The notes beneath the pieces are model-generated. The model saw only the letters and a program-made list of their open reading frames with translations, made no database searches and had not been told where the DNA came from. From assembly GCA_930367215.1 (NCBI GenBank), contig OV884059.1, positions 49,570,957 to 49,634,956 of the forward strand: 64,000 bases of DNA, given 5' to 3'. Positions 10,741-21,207 of the stretch are shown here, piece by piece. Each line of letters starts with the position of its first letter. Within the stretch, counting starts at the first letter, position 1. Both the position numbers and the translations under genes were made by a program. This DNA is from Pollenia angustigena (Eukaryota > Arthropoda > Insecta > Diptera > Polleniidae).

Positions 10741-12530
10741 GGTGCCGTGTAATAAAGCCATAGGAAATAAAGCCTTGTGGCCTTACTTCTCAATGAATTG
10801 AGAAATAAAGCCATATGGCTTTATTACCACCATCCAAGTTCAATAACACCATAATCGCTTAATAACCAAAGTAGAAATTACGGCATAACAGTGTAATTGT
10901 TATGGTTACCAATTGCCAAAAGAATGAGTTGCCATTGTCAAGTGTTGAAAAAATATGGTACAGTAGGTGGAAGGGGGAGGGGAGGGAGCGCGCCCGGCGG
11001 GCCCGCCACAAGATGTTTACAAACTCCAAAGCAAAGCCGGCCTTCGGCCGGGTGAAGGATTTTCTCCTCTATGGTATAACAAATACCGGCTTCGCTAACT
11101 AAAGCTTCTCTGCGTAGTCGGCCTTCGTTAGAAAACAAGGCAGATTTTTTAACCTTTACTTAGTGAAACCGGTACTTGTTATACCATAAAGTAGCAAATT
11201 TTTGCGCCCGGCACAAGACCGGCTATGCAGAGAAGCTCTAGTTAGCGAAGACGGTATTTGTTATACCATAGAAGAGAAAATCCTTGAAGCCGGTGTTTGT
11301 TATACCATAGAGGAGAAAATCTTTGCGGCCGGCCGAAGGCCGGCTATGCAGAGAAGCTTTAGTTGGCGAAGCCGGTATTTGTTATACCATAGAGGAGAAA
11401 ATCCTTGCGCCCGGCCGAAGGCCGGCTATGCAGATAAGCTTTAGCTAGCGAAGCCGGTTTTTGTTATACCATAGAGGAGAAAATCCTTGCGCCCAAAAGT
11501 GTTTTCGTTATATTTTTATTATATACGGTGGGGTGTCACAAAGCCATAGGACATAAAGCCATATGGCGTCAAGTTCCATTGAGACATAAGGGCATATGCC
11601 ATTAAGTCTCAATATAATGGGACTTAACGCCATACATTTTTTCCGTAAAATGAGACATAAAGCCATATTTTTGATAATGATTGTATTTCACCCTATTTCA
11701 TGTAGAAAATGCTTTGTTGTTTCATGTCGCCCTGTTTTATGTAAAAAATGGCGGTATGAACTAAGTCCCCAATGAATTAACTCCCCAAACCCAAAATGAA
11801 CTAAGCCCCTAAATTTGAGGACGACGTTAATTTATGGAAAAAACCCGAAAAAGCTACGCTAACTAGAGCTTCTCTGCATAGCCGGCCTTCGGCCGGACGC
11901 AATGATTTTCTCCTCTATGGTATAACAAACACCGGCTTCGCTAACTAAAGCTTCTCTGCGTAAACGGCCTTCGTTGGGAAACAAGACAGATTTTAGAAGC
12001 TTTACTTAGCGAAATCGGTACTTGTTATACCATAAAGGAGAAAATTTTTGCGTCCGCCAAAAGGCCGGCTATACAGAGAAGCTTTAGTAAGCGAAGCCGG
12101 TGTTTGTTATACCATGGAGGAGAAAATCCTTGCGCCCGGCCGAAGGCCTGCTATACAGCGAAGCTTTAGTTAGCGAAGCAGGTCTTTGTTATACCATATA
12201 AGCATTTGTAACGCAACACATCAAATGGGACATAACACCATAATGGCTTTATGTCCCATTCCACTAAAATTGATATGAGACCTAAGGCCTTATCAAAATT
12301 ATGGCTTTATGTCCTATGGCTTTGTGACACCCCACCATTATATACACCCAGAGAAAAAACAACAAAACAAATTTTAAATAAATTAGAATTATTATTTAAA
12401 TGGGAAATAAGGCCATGTATGGCTTTATTTCACTCCTTACAGGGAAACAAAATCATATGGCCTTATTGCTCAATGGATTGAGAAATAAGGCCATATGGCT
12501 TTATTTCCTATGGCTTTATTGCACGGCACC
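10741..12530. mobile_element. Foldback-like outer element, copy 2
   Basis: A duplicate of 4122-5911 with the same ends and flanking 9-bp sequences. It arrived with the tandem duplication and not by its own transposition, because the surrounding BEL sequence is duplicated too. The repeat array lies at about 11044-11499. Confidence 0.75.
11527..12336. mobile_element. Foldback-like inner element, copy 2
   Basis: A duplicate of 4908-5717. It is flanked by ATTATATAC on both sides, and the minisatellite units are conserved. It differs from copy 1 only by scattered single bases by eye. Confidence 0.8.
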
Positions 12531-14353
12531 GTTTGATTGCTATATTGACTGCCGTTGCTTACTTCACCATGTCTTTTCAAATGCTTCAAGTCTTCTTCAA
12601 AATCTGATCGTTGCATTGCACGTATAATGACCGTGAGAGCCTGTTCCAATTCCTGAGCCGCTAAGTTTAGTTCTTGATGTTGCTTTATCCTTCTAGTGTG
12701 ATTCATGAATCGTAGCATGTAAGCTACAACCCTCTGGAGTGTTTGAAATGAACCGTTGTGTTATATTTTGTAGATTATATCTGTTGATGTGTCATCTGTA
12801 GTCGTAACTACGGTCACCCTCTTTCGTTCCATGTCGTGCTCGTTTGCAGCTATTCTGAGTGCGTTGGTCATGGCTGCCGGCCAAACTTCCTCTCGTCCGT
12901 GTGGAAATATGGGCCCATAGAGCCATAGAGTGCTTGCTGCTAGTTTTGATGGAGAAAGACCTCGTGATAGAATATCTGCCGGGTTTTCCTTTGATTTGAC
13001 GTGTCTCCACTGCTGTGGGATTGACAACTCCTGGATGGCCGCGATTCGGTTAGCTACGAACGTTTGGTAAGCGGATGATTGCGAATTGATCCAGGCTAAA
13101 ACAATCTCTGAGTCGGTCCACAAATATGTGGGTGCATTTTCAAGTTCCAAATCATCCTTTACTCTTGCTGTTAGTTGGGCACATAACAAGGCTGCGCAGA
13201 GTTCAAGACGAGGCAGGGTCTGACGTTTTAAATGGGCTACACGCGACTTTGCACACAGCAGTCTCACGATCACCTGCCCATTTTTGATGTTTGATCGGAG
13301 GTAAACAGCGGCACCATATGCTTTTTCTGAAGCATCTGCGAAGGCATGAATTTGTGTGTTTGAGGGAATGTGTCCTTCAAAAACATGTCGTGGAATCTCT
13401 AGATTATTTAACTGATCTAATTCATTCCGGAATGTCATCCATCTTTTGGAGAGGTTTGCTGGCAATGCTTCATCCCATTCCAATTTCGTTTGCCAAAGCT
13501 CTTGAATAAACATTTTGGTGGTGACTACAACTGGTGCCAATATCTCCAAGGGATCGAAGAGCCTTGCCAGATCTGATGTTACTGTTCGCTTAGTAACTTG
13601 TTTGATTTCTCCTGGATATACCTTGATACAAAACTTGTCAGCCGTTGGCAACCAGGTTAAGGCTAAGGTTTTTACCTTGTTACAGTAATTTTACATTGTT
13701 ACATTATATACAGTGGGTATTGTTAAAGTCAATATTGACTTCGTGTTCCTTTTCTGCAACACTTTGAAGTAATTTTGGGTGGTTGGCATTCCATTTTTGT
13801 AGATTCAAACCATTTTTCTTTAGTATGTGTTTTAGCTCTTGCTGGATTGTCAGTGTAACATTTAAAACATTGCTTCCGCCGATTCCATCGTCCACATAGA
13901 AATTTTTAAGCAAAAATTGGCTTCCATGTGGGTACTGAACCCTGTTTTCTTTTGCTATTTTTTCCAAACATTTTGTGGCCAAATATGGGGCCGATCTGGT
14001 ACCGTATGTAATGGTATTAAGTTGTTAATATTTGATTGGCATAGATGGGTCCTGTCTCCAGATAATCATCTGAAACCTTTTGTCGTCTGGGTGTATTAGC
14101 ATCTGGCGATACATCTTCTCAATGTCCGTTGTGAATACGAAACGTGGTAGTCGAAAGCGAAGTAGTATTCTGAACAGCTCGCTTTGAATGGCCCTGTATA
14201 CACCAGATTATTTAGTGCCAAGCCCGAAGAAGTTTTTGTTGAAGCGTCGAAGACCACTGGTAATTTTGTGGTTAAGCTCTCAGGCCGCAGTGTACTGTGG
14301 TGCGGAATGAAGTAGTTAGGTTTGCACGTGGAATTTATGTCTATTTGTGTCAT
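12531..14353 (-). pseudogene. BEL/Pao reverse transcriptase-RNase H, copy 2
   Basis: The RNase H part (12761-13651) is open and keeps FADASEKAYGAAVYLRS and WTDSE. The YVDD part (13704-13982) is separated from it by a complex change at about 13686-13713: 27 inserted bases plus a 9-bp block present in reverse complement compared with copy 1. The upstream YFIPHHSTLR part is at 14096-14353, after a frameshift shared with copy 1. The change at 13686 arose after duplication and would by itself destroy the polymerase. Confidence 0.85.
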
Positions 14354-14371
14354 ATAGCCTAAGTGCTCGTA

Positions 14372-15126
14372 TTAATCCATAAATTGTATGTACTGTGTTT
14401 TGACTTCTGGCGCCTTTGACAGTCGACGCTCCAGTGATAGGAATCGATTATAGGCTATTCCATGCGACTCGCCTAACGCATCGGGTTTGTCACTAAACGG
14501 AATTCTGACAATAAATCTTCCATTTTTATCAATGCTGTGTGTCTGCGCAAAATGGTTTTCACACTGTTTCACTGACAGAGGTTTGTCTGTCATCGTAACC
14601 TTTTCTAGTTCCCATAGTTGAGCGATGTCTTCTTCTAGTGCTGTTTCATTTTCGACACACATCCCGCATGCTGCAGTGTTTGGTTGGTGTTCTCCGATTT
14701 TTCCAGATATGATCCAACCGAGGGCAGTATTTTGCAAAGTAGGCAAATTCTTGGCTAACTTGATTTGCCCCTCTGCCAATAATTGATGATGGAATTCAGC
14801 ACCCAACAAAATGTCTATCTTGTCCGGAGGGTTAAACCCTGGGTCAGCTAGTGCGATATTATTAGGAATTTTCCAGTGATTTGTGTTAATCACTTGTGAG
14901 GGTTGTGGTGAGATAATGTGTTTAAGAACAGCTGCCTCAAGTCGTGTAGAGTAGTTATTAACTCTTGAACATAGCTCGACGTTGACCCGATGATGCACCT
15001 TGGTGTTGCTGGATGCAATTCCACTTACAGAAATTGAAGTTGGTTTTGTTGTAATGCCAAGACGTTTAACTAGGCGTTCACTAACGAAATTGAGTTGAGA
15101 TCCCAAGTCCAGCAGTGCCTTGTCGT
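14372..15126 (-). pseudogene. BEL/Pao aspartic protease region, copy 2
   Basis: As in copy 1 (LLDLGSQLNF with leucine in the catalytic triplet), but the frame continues about 34 residues further, through FIVRIPFSDK to the segment leading toward reverse transcriptase, because copy 1's frameshift near 7855 is absent here. It is still out of frame with gag through a stop shared by both copies. Confidence 0.8.
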
Positions 15127-16551
15127 CTCAGCTGAATGAGTGCCTGTTACCCTTGAGGTTGAGGGTTGTTGGCTTGTGTTTTTATCAGAGTCCTTCAAAT
15201 ACAACAGGGTATTGTGTTTGTTGGCACACCTCATGCAATTTCTTAGACTACAATTTTTAGCGATGTGTCCCGACTTCAGACAGTTCACACAGTACCGTTG
15301 GTTTTGAACAAATTGAAGTCGCGCTGATGGTGGTTGTTTCAGAAATTCTGCGCATACAAATAGTGGATTTTTTCCTGATTTGCACATGTTACAGAGGTCA
15401 TGGTTCCGTTTGTCTAGTGCGATGGATGTGCACAAATTTGCCCTTGGCGATTTTTCTTTTTCTGGCATTGCTTCTACCGACTGAAAATTCCTTTCCAAGA
15501 AGTTCAGAAAATCTTTGATGGTTGGCACTTCTCGTGGCTGTAGGAGAGACTGTTCGTATCGAAGTCGTGTGGCCTGAGCCTGCCCTTTAAGCAGCAAATG
15601 GATCAGCAATGGGTCCCATGATGAGGTGTCAATGTCAAGATTTCGAAGTGATAAAAGACACTCTTGAGTTTTATCATGGAGCGACTTGTAATTATCGCTT
15701 GATGTCTTGGTTGGAGTACTGACTAGATCCTGGATTAGTTTGCTCACCAGTAATCTTCTGTTGTTGTAGCGCTCTACCACGACGGACCATGCAGCTTCAA
15801 AGTTTTCTCCTGTGGTGGCGAAATGTTTGATTAAGTTTGCTGCTTCCTCCTCTAAATGGGTTTTTAGGTACCACATTTTTTGCACGTTTGGAATTGGTTG
15901 ATGAATGATTAGGGGCGAGAACAGATCATGAAATTCCTTCCACTTCATGTAGTCTCCTTCAAATTTGGGGATTGTTATCTTTGGAATTGGCACGGTGGAT
16001 GATTCGGAACGCCCATTGTTGCACTCATAATGACACTGAATTGTTGTGTTGTTTCTGGAGGCTGCCCTGACCTGCTTTTCGAGCTGGATAAACCTCCCCA
16101 TATTGAACCCGTGTTGAACGGCTTCACTGCATAGTTCCGCTATTTGGTAGTGTAAGCCTTCGATGTCTTGCCATAGCCCTGTGGCAGCTAAGGCGTCTTC
16201 AGGTGTGAAATTGTCTTCCAATAGTCGGTCTATGGAGGACATCATGGCTGCTTGCATGAGCATGAGCCTCACCAGCTCACCATTTGGTGCCGTGGCTTCC
16301 TCAGCAGCAGTGGCCTGACCTTGCTCGTCTGGACTGTGGCTCATGGATCGTTTCGTGGCTTCGGGAATTATTTTCAGCATTGCTGTTTCGAATTCCTCCT
16401 TGTACTGCTGCACGATGTCCATTAATGAGGTATAATAGTCCTTTTGGAAATACTCATGATCCAAGGGTATCTTCTCCAGCAACCGGAGTTGGTTATCGGT
16501 ACTCTCAAATTTCGAACACTCCTCGTCTAGCCTTCTTAGCCGTTCTTGGAA
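15070..16551 (-). pseudogene. BEL/Pao gag, copy 2
   Basis: Gag capsid and zinc-knuckle region as in copy 1. Here the 5' side is interrupted by the LINE that starts at 16552, with the target copy GTTCTTGGAA at 16542-16551. The missing N-terminal residues lie beyond the LINE at 21005-21128. The longest frame starts at an internal methionine (16482), which is not the true start. Confidence 0.85.
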
Positions 16552-16692
16552 TTTTTTTTTTTTTTTATATATTTTTTTGTTTTTTATTATTGAATCTTTC
16601 TTATCGAAATTTACAATATGTATTCAAATCTTAATTCTACTTGTTGTTTATTAGTTGTTACCAGTGTAACCACTAACTGCTGTATTCAAATT

Positions 16693-18490
16693 TTAAGACT
16701 GTCTTCTAGTTAGGCTCAAAGTATCGGTTCTTTTTAGCCTCTGGTGACCTTCGAACTGAAGCAAACCCTGAGCGAGGTAGTTAGGGTGGACCATTAGTTT
16801 ATCGATGTAGCTTATCGAATATTTTTTAATTTCCTCCTGGATAGTGGGGACGTTGAGATCTCTGTGGATAATATCATTACGTATATACCATGGGGCGCAG
16901 ACAATTTGTCGTAATATTCTAGACTGTCTTCTTTGAAGCTTTTGGATGCCATATGTCCATATTGGCTTTATGATGGACTTGTATAGAAGAATTTTGTTGT
17001 CTAAAGACAAGTTTGAGTTTCCACCGAGTAGCCAATGTAGTTGAGCTGCTTTAAGTTTCATAGCCGTTATTTTCGCTTCGATATGACGAGACCAGGTCAA
17101 GCATCTATCTATATGAATTCCCAAGTACTTTACATGGTTTTCTACCGAAACAGTGATATTATTTATTTTTACTGCTGGGCACGTTTGTCTTCTGAGCGTG
17201 AAAGTTAAGTGAGCACATTTAGCCGGGTTAACCTTTATTCTCCATTTTTCTAGCCATGCCTCTAGTTCATTGATGTGGGACTGCAGATTTTGCGATGCGA
17301 CTTTTGGGTCATGGTTAACGCTAATAAATGCTGTGTCGTCTGCAAGTGAAGAGGTATGCGTGCTCAGGTTTGTTGGCATATCCGCTGTGTATATTATATA
17401 TAGAAGCGGTCCTAATATGCTGCCTTGGGGAACACCAGTGTAAATTTTCTTGAGGGGGGAGTATTTATCTTGCGACCTTACTATGAATGTTCTGCCTGTT
17501 AGATAGCTCTCCAGAAGCTTGTGAGTGTTTTGAGGAAGCATTCGTGTTATTTTGATGAGTAGCCCATCATGCCAAACTTTGTCAAATGCTTGGGAAATGT
17601 CTATAAACAGGGCTGAGCAGTATTGCTTTTTCTCAGACGCCGATCTAATAAGGGTGACAATTCTATGTACTTGTTCTATTGAACCATGTTTCGCTCTGAA
17701 TCCGAACTGGTGATCCGGGATAATGTCGTGTTCATTTAGATGAGGAGTTATACTTAAAATGAATATTTTTTCGAAAAGCTTCGATAGGATTGATAATAAG
17801 CTTATCGGTCTGTACGACGCAACCTGGCTAGCATCTTTTCCTGGCTTGGGAATCATAACAATTATAGACCTCTTCCATGAGGATGGGAAGTATCCGACTC
17901 TTAATATAGCGTTAAAAATGAGTAGCAAGATTCTGGAAGCAAACGATGGTAAGCTTCTTATCATTGACCCTGTGATACGGTCAAGTCCGGGAGATTTTCT
18001 AATATTCACTTTTTCTATTGCAGATTTTACTTGAGTAATGTTAAATTTTAATGGTAGGTTTACCTTATCAGGAATGATTGGACGACAGGAACAAGTATGT
18101 GTATCATGTGGCGTGAAAACTTTCTCAAAATGGCCCGCGAAAGCGTTTAATTTTTCATCTGTGTTTTTGGCCCAAGTGCGGTTTTCCAGTCTTAATGGAG
18201 ATTCTTGGGTTATAGCGCATTTCATATGCCGTACAGCCTTCCATAAGCTCTAATTGGAGTTTTTTGTGGCATCTAGGCTGTTTAGATAGCCTTCTATTGC
18301 AGACTCATGGTTCTGTCTCAATTTGTTGCGAAGAGTTGTCAGGCATAATTGTAGTTGGGCCTTAGTGGTTGGGGAACGACTGTTTTGCCATTGTCTTTTT
18401 AACTTCGTTTTTTCTCTGATAAGGGTCTCTATATCCGTCGATGTATTGTAAGGAGCACGTTTAATTATCCGCTTGATTGGGGTTGCATTT
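16693..18490 (-). pseudogene. Jockey-type ORF2, reverse transcriptase part
   Basis: The 16693-18225 frame carries the reverse transcriptase core: KSPGLDRITG, FIDISQAFDKVWHDG, GVPQGSILGPLLYIIY and the catalytic block SLADDTAFIS, where related elements have F/Y-A-D-D, so leucine is unusual. A thumb and C-terminal region (VKYLGIHIDR) follows. In the stretch IWTYGIQKLQRRQ about ten residues present in the related LINE at 36 kb are missing. The linker 18226-18490 contains stops that separate this part from the endonuclease, so the protein is not complete. Confidence 0.85.
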
Positions 18491-19276
18491 CTAGCTGCAG
18501 CATCGATCGACAGCTATTTGGATGTCAGATGAATTTTTTAGGGGAATGCACTGTGATAGGTGAGAGCTCACATACATTTTATACTTTAACCAATTTGTGT
18601 TTCTGTTTGGATAGGAAATACAGTTTGCAGCTGCGGCGTCAGAGTTACCTTTTAAAATGAGGATTGAAGGTGAATGATCAGACGAAAGATCGCGCTTGAT
18701 GTTTTTGATTACAGCAAAGTCAATAAGGTCTGGTAGCTTGTTGAAGTCGGTTGGCAAATAGGTAGGCTCACCACTCGATACCACATCAAAGTTATTTGCA
18801 GTTACGGTATAATATAGCTGATTACCTCTAGGACTAATAAGTCTGGAGCCCCAATATGTATGTTTAGCGTTGTAGTCGCCAGCAGCAATGAATTTCTGGC
18901 CCAATGTGGAGAAGAAGTTGAGAAATTTATCGTGTAGAATTTTGTGCCTCGGGGGACAATAAACGGATGTTAACGTAAGTTTGAAATCAGTAAGATTTAT
19001 AGATGTGGCCTGGATACAATCTTCTTCGAACTCTGGCAATGGTAAGTGTCTGATGTGTTTGTGCACAGTTATGGCTGTGCCACCACAAGCTCGTCCGCTG
19101 GGATGTTTTGTGTCATACGTAAGGTAACCATTTACCCTAAAGCAGTTTTTATGAGTAAAGTGTGTTTCAGAGACAAGAAGTACGTCGATTTCATGCCTAT
19201 GAAGAAAGTTTGCAACTTCGTGTTTATGTTGGGATAACCCGTTTGCATTCCAGAAACATATTTTTAACTGGTTCAT
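18491..19276 (-). pseudogene. Jockey-type ORF2, apurinic-like endonuclease part
   Basis: An N-terminal endonuclease domain begins MNQLKICFWNANGL. Catalytic blocks are visible: SETHF with its glutamate, AAGDYNAKH with aspartate and asparagine, and LSSDHSP near the C-terminus. The start codon overlaps the ORF1 stop (ATGA-type overlap at 19273-19276), typical of coupled translation in these elements. The domain would nick DNA to prime reverse transcription. It is cut off from the reverse transcriptase by downstream stops. Confidence 0.85.
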
Positions 19277-20658
19277 TTTTTGTTGAGTAGAACTTGCAGG
19301 AGCATGTTCTGGTTTCGCATCATTTCCTGAAACATGTTCTGCATAGTGGCCATGAAGTTATTCATAGTTTGAATTAAATTTTCAATTGAGGTAGGCATTT
19401 GTAGACCTTCCCTAGGAACATTAGCGTACGGAGGTTGCTTTGCGTTGGAAGTACTCGGGGGATTTTTCGCATTAGGGTTTCCTTTTAGGACTTGGGCATA
19501 TGATTGGTTTTGTTTGTTTGTTTGTGTAGTACTAGCAATTGAGCCAGCGGCTTGGCTGGGCGCATGTGACGGACCATATTGGGAGTGAGTATATTTTTGA
19601 ACTAAAGCAGGTTTTAATAAATGCAAGAAGACTTTACAACCCCTATAGTTTGCCGTGCGATTTTCGACACAGTTGCTGCATTTCTTAACATTCGGGTCAG
19701 CTTTAGAACGATTACATTCGGCGGTTTTATGAGCGTCGCCACAAACCACACATACGTGAGGCAATTTACAATATGATTTTGTATGCCCATATTCCTGACA
19801 GTTTGTGCATTGGGAGGGACCCTTTCGTTTTATTGGCTCCTCAACAGTTATTCTTCTGTTGAGTAGGTAGCGCAAGTTGTATATGGGATGAACTGAATTT
19901 TTGGTTTTGAGAACCGATGAATCAAACGATATCTCAATGCGGTGCAGTGGTTGAGGAACTTTATTCCTCTTCAAAATATTATGTACAGATTTTACCTCAT
20001 ATCCCTCTTGCTCTACGGCACATTTTATATCCTCTGCAGGAACAGAACTATCTATGCCTTTTATGACAATAATCAATCCCTTAGCACTTTTTAATTGGTA
20101 TGTATAGTAACTTTTATTTTCTGCGTCCAGGTGTCTTGATATAATACCAAAGTTCGTTTCTGTACTGGCTTGAATTTTGGTCTCTTGAATTTGCCCGCGT
20201 CGTATAGAAACGACGTAGAAATTATTCTTACCTACAAGATGAGTCAACATGCTGACTTTGCTATTTAACGTTTGCTCTCGCAGATAGATAGGTGGCGGTT
20301 TAACTTCTTTAGTGGCTGTCCCATTAGCTGATTCTGCTTCTTCATCGTCAGGTATGGATAGTACAGAGAATCTGTTACCATTTGTTGGCAAAGAGACTAC
20401 GTTAGAGCCTTTGTATTGTTTGGCCATGCGTTCCTGTTGGTTGGACCTAGGGCTAGCCTTTCTCTTAGTTATTGTTATATATCTGTACATGCCCGTTTGC
20501 ACCTTAGTAGTTTTTGGCACAGCTCCTGTATTTATTAATGCAAATCGTGATGTTCCAGGTTTTTCGTTATTATTCCTCTGGTCAGACGACTTCACACTTT
20601 GAACCACATTTACGGTCGGATCAACACACTTGCTCAGGTTGGGCACACTTGAACTCAA
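19273..20658 (-). CDS. Jockey-type ORF1 (Gag-like RNA-binding protein)
   Basis: A 461-residue open frame. A disordered, charged N-terminal half is followed by a PRE/RNA-recognition-like stretch and three C-terminal cysteine knuckles: CTNCQEYGHTKSYC, CVVCGDAHKTAEC and CSNCVENRTANYRGC. In the third, the usual histidine is arginine (ENR where the related LINE has GNH). The protein would bind the element's RNA in a ribonucleoprotein. It ends in a Q/M/N-rich tail that overlaps the ORF2 start. The frame is uninterrupted, so this is the best-preserved gene in the window, although its partner ORF2 is broken. Confidence 0.85.
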   Translation of the reverse strand: MSSSVPNLSKCVDPTVNVVQSVKSSDQRNNNEKPGTSRFALINTGAVPKTTKVQTGMYRYITITKRKASPRSNQQERMAKQYKGSNVVSLPTNGNRFSVLSIPDDEEAESANGTATKEVKPPPIYLREQTLNSKVSMLTHLVGKNNFYVVSIRRGQIQETKIQASTETNFGIISRHLDAENKSYYTYQLKSAKGLIIVIKGIDSSVPAEDIKCAVEQEGYEVKSVHNILKRNKVPQPLHRIEISFDSSVLKTKNSVHPIYNLRYLLNRRITVEEPIKRKGPSQCTNCQEYGHTKSYCKLPHVCVVCGDAHKTAECNRSKADPNVKKCSNCVENRTANYRGCKVFLHLLKPALVQKYTHSQYGPSHAPSQAAGSIASTTQTNKQNQSYAQVLKGNPNAKNPPSTSNAKQPPYANVPREGLQMPTSIENLIQTMNNFMATMQNMFQEMMRNQNMLLQVLLNKK

Positions 20659-21004
20659 ATTGCTGTATGGAAAACCAGTTGCGCTGGCAATTTTTGCACT
20701 TAAATAATTTTTGTTTAATTCTGGGTATCGAAGTTTTCATTGCTCACGCTCGGGGAGCTTACCACAATATAAGCATTTCTGCTATTTGTGCTGGTCCTAC
20801 TCTCCTTATTGGGAGTATTTGTGAGGCTCATTCACAAATCTCGTCGGGAACACTAGTTATTGTTCTTTTTTTCACCTATTACAAATATTTTTTTTTTTCA
20901 CCCACGGCAAATATTTTTTTTCACTTCCAATTTTTTTTATTTTTTTTTTTTTTTTTTTTTATTTTTGTTACTCACTGATACACGTCCGTACTCATCAAGA
21001 GCTG

Positions 21005-21128
21005 GTTCTTGGAAATAGCTAATTGATGTCTTCCTAGAGGCTGGATCCTTCTTGTAGTTGCGGATGATGGTTTCAACCCTTTGGCCGCTCTGTTGTTGGC
21101 TAGCGATAAGGTCTTCAAACGAGGGCAT
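21005..21128 (-). pseudogene. BEL/Pao gag N-terminus, separated by the LINE
   Basis: The minus-strand start codon at 21128 begins MPSFEDLIASQQQSG and reads to SISYFQE, where the LINE's target duplication begins. The continuation is at 16551 and below. This is the native start of the BEL Gag: it is the first ATG after the primer site and leader. The open frame extends past 21005 into the LINE leader, which is not Gag. Confidence 0.8.
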
Positions 21129-21184
21129 GTTGGCTTAAGTTATGTTGCCTGTTCACTTGATTGAGATCCTGTGCCTGCTACAGG

Positions 21185-21202
21185 ATCACGTCGGGGTCAC
21201 CA
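21185..21202 (-). promoter_or_regulatory. BEL primer binding site, tRNA-Trp type
   Basis: On the minus strand TGGTGACCCCGACGTGAT lies five bases inside the LTR edge. It is the complement of ATCACGTCGGGGTCACCA, which I recall as the 3' end of animal tRNA-Trp including CCA. The tRNA identity is from memory. Confidence 0.75.
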
Positions 21203-21207
21203 AAAAA

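Larger units (their letters stand above)
9966..16608. repeat. Tandem duplication unit, copy 2 (6.6 kb)
   Basis: This is the head-to-tail repeat of 3348-9965 with the same nested elements. Differences include a 1-bp loss near 10730 in the integrase fragment, a complex indel at about 13686-13713 and scattered single changes. The right side runs without a break into the rest of the LINE at 16609, so this is the copy that keeps the original right-hand context, while copy 1 keeps the original left-hand context. Confidence 0.85.
16552..21004 (-). mobile_element. Full-length Jockey-type LINE inserted in BEL gag
   Basis: A 4,453-bp non-LTR retrotransposon on the minus strand: A-rich 5' leader, ORF1, ORF2 (endonuclease plus reverse transcriptase), and an AATAAAA-type signal and poly(A) tail (16552-16600). 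It is flanked by an exact 10-bp duplication, GTTCTTGGAA, at 16542-16551 and 21005-21014. The 5' end reads CAGCTCTTGATGAGTACGGA, with GGACGTG close downstream, like the internal promoter elements of Jockey-clade LINEs (inference). ORF1 and the endonuclease frame are open; the endonuclease-reverse transcriptase linker is broken. Confidence 0.9.

Noticed and set aside
17759..18253. Plus-strand frames opposite the Jockey polymerase
   Set aside because: They are shadows of the minus-strand ORF2, which has clear catalytic motifs.
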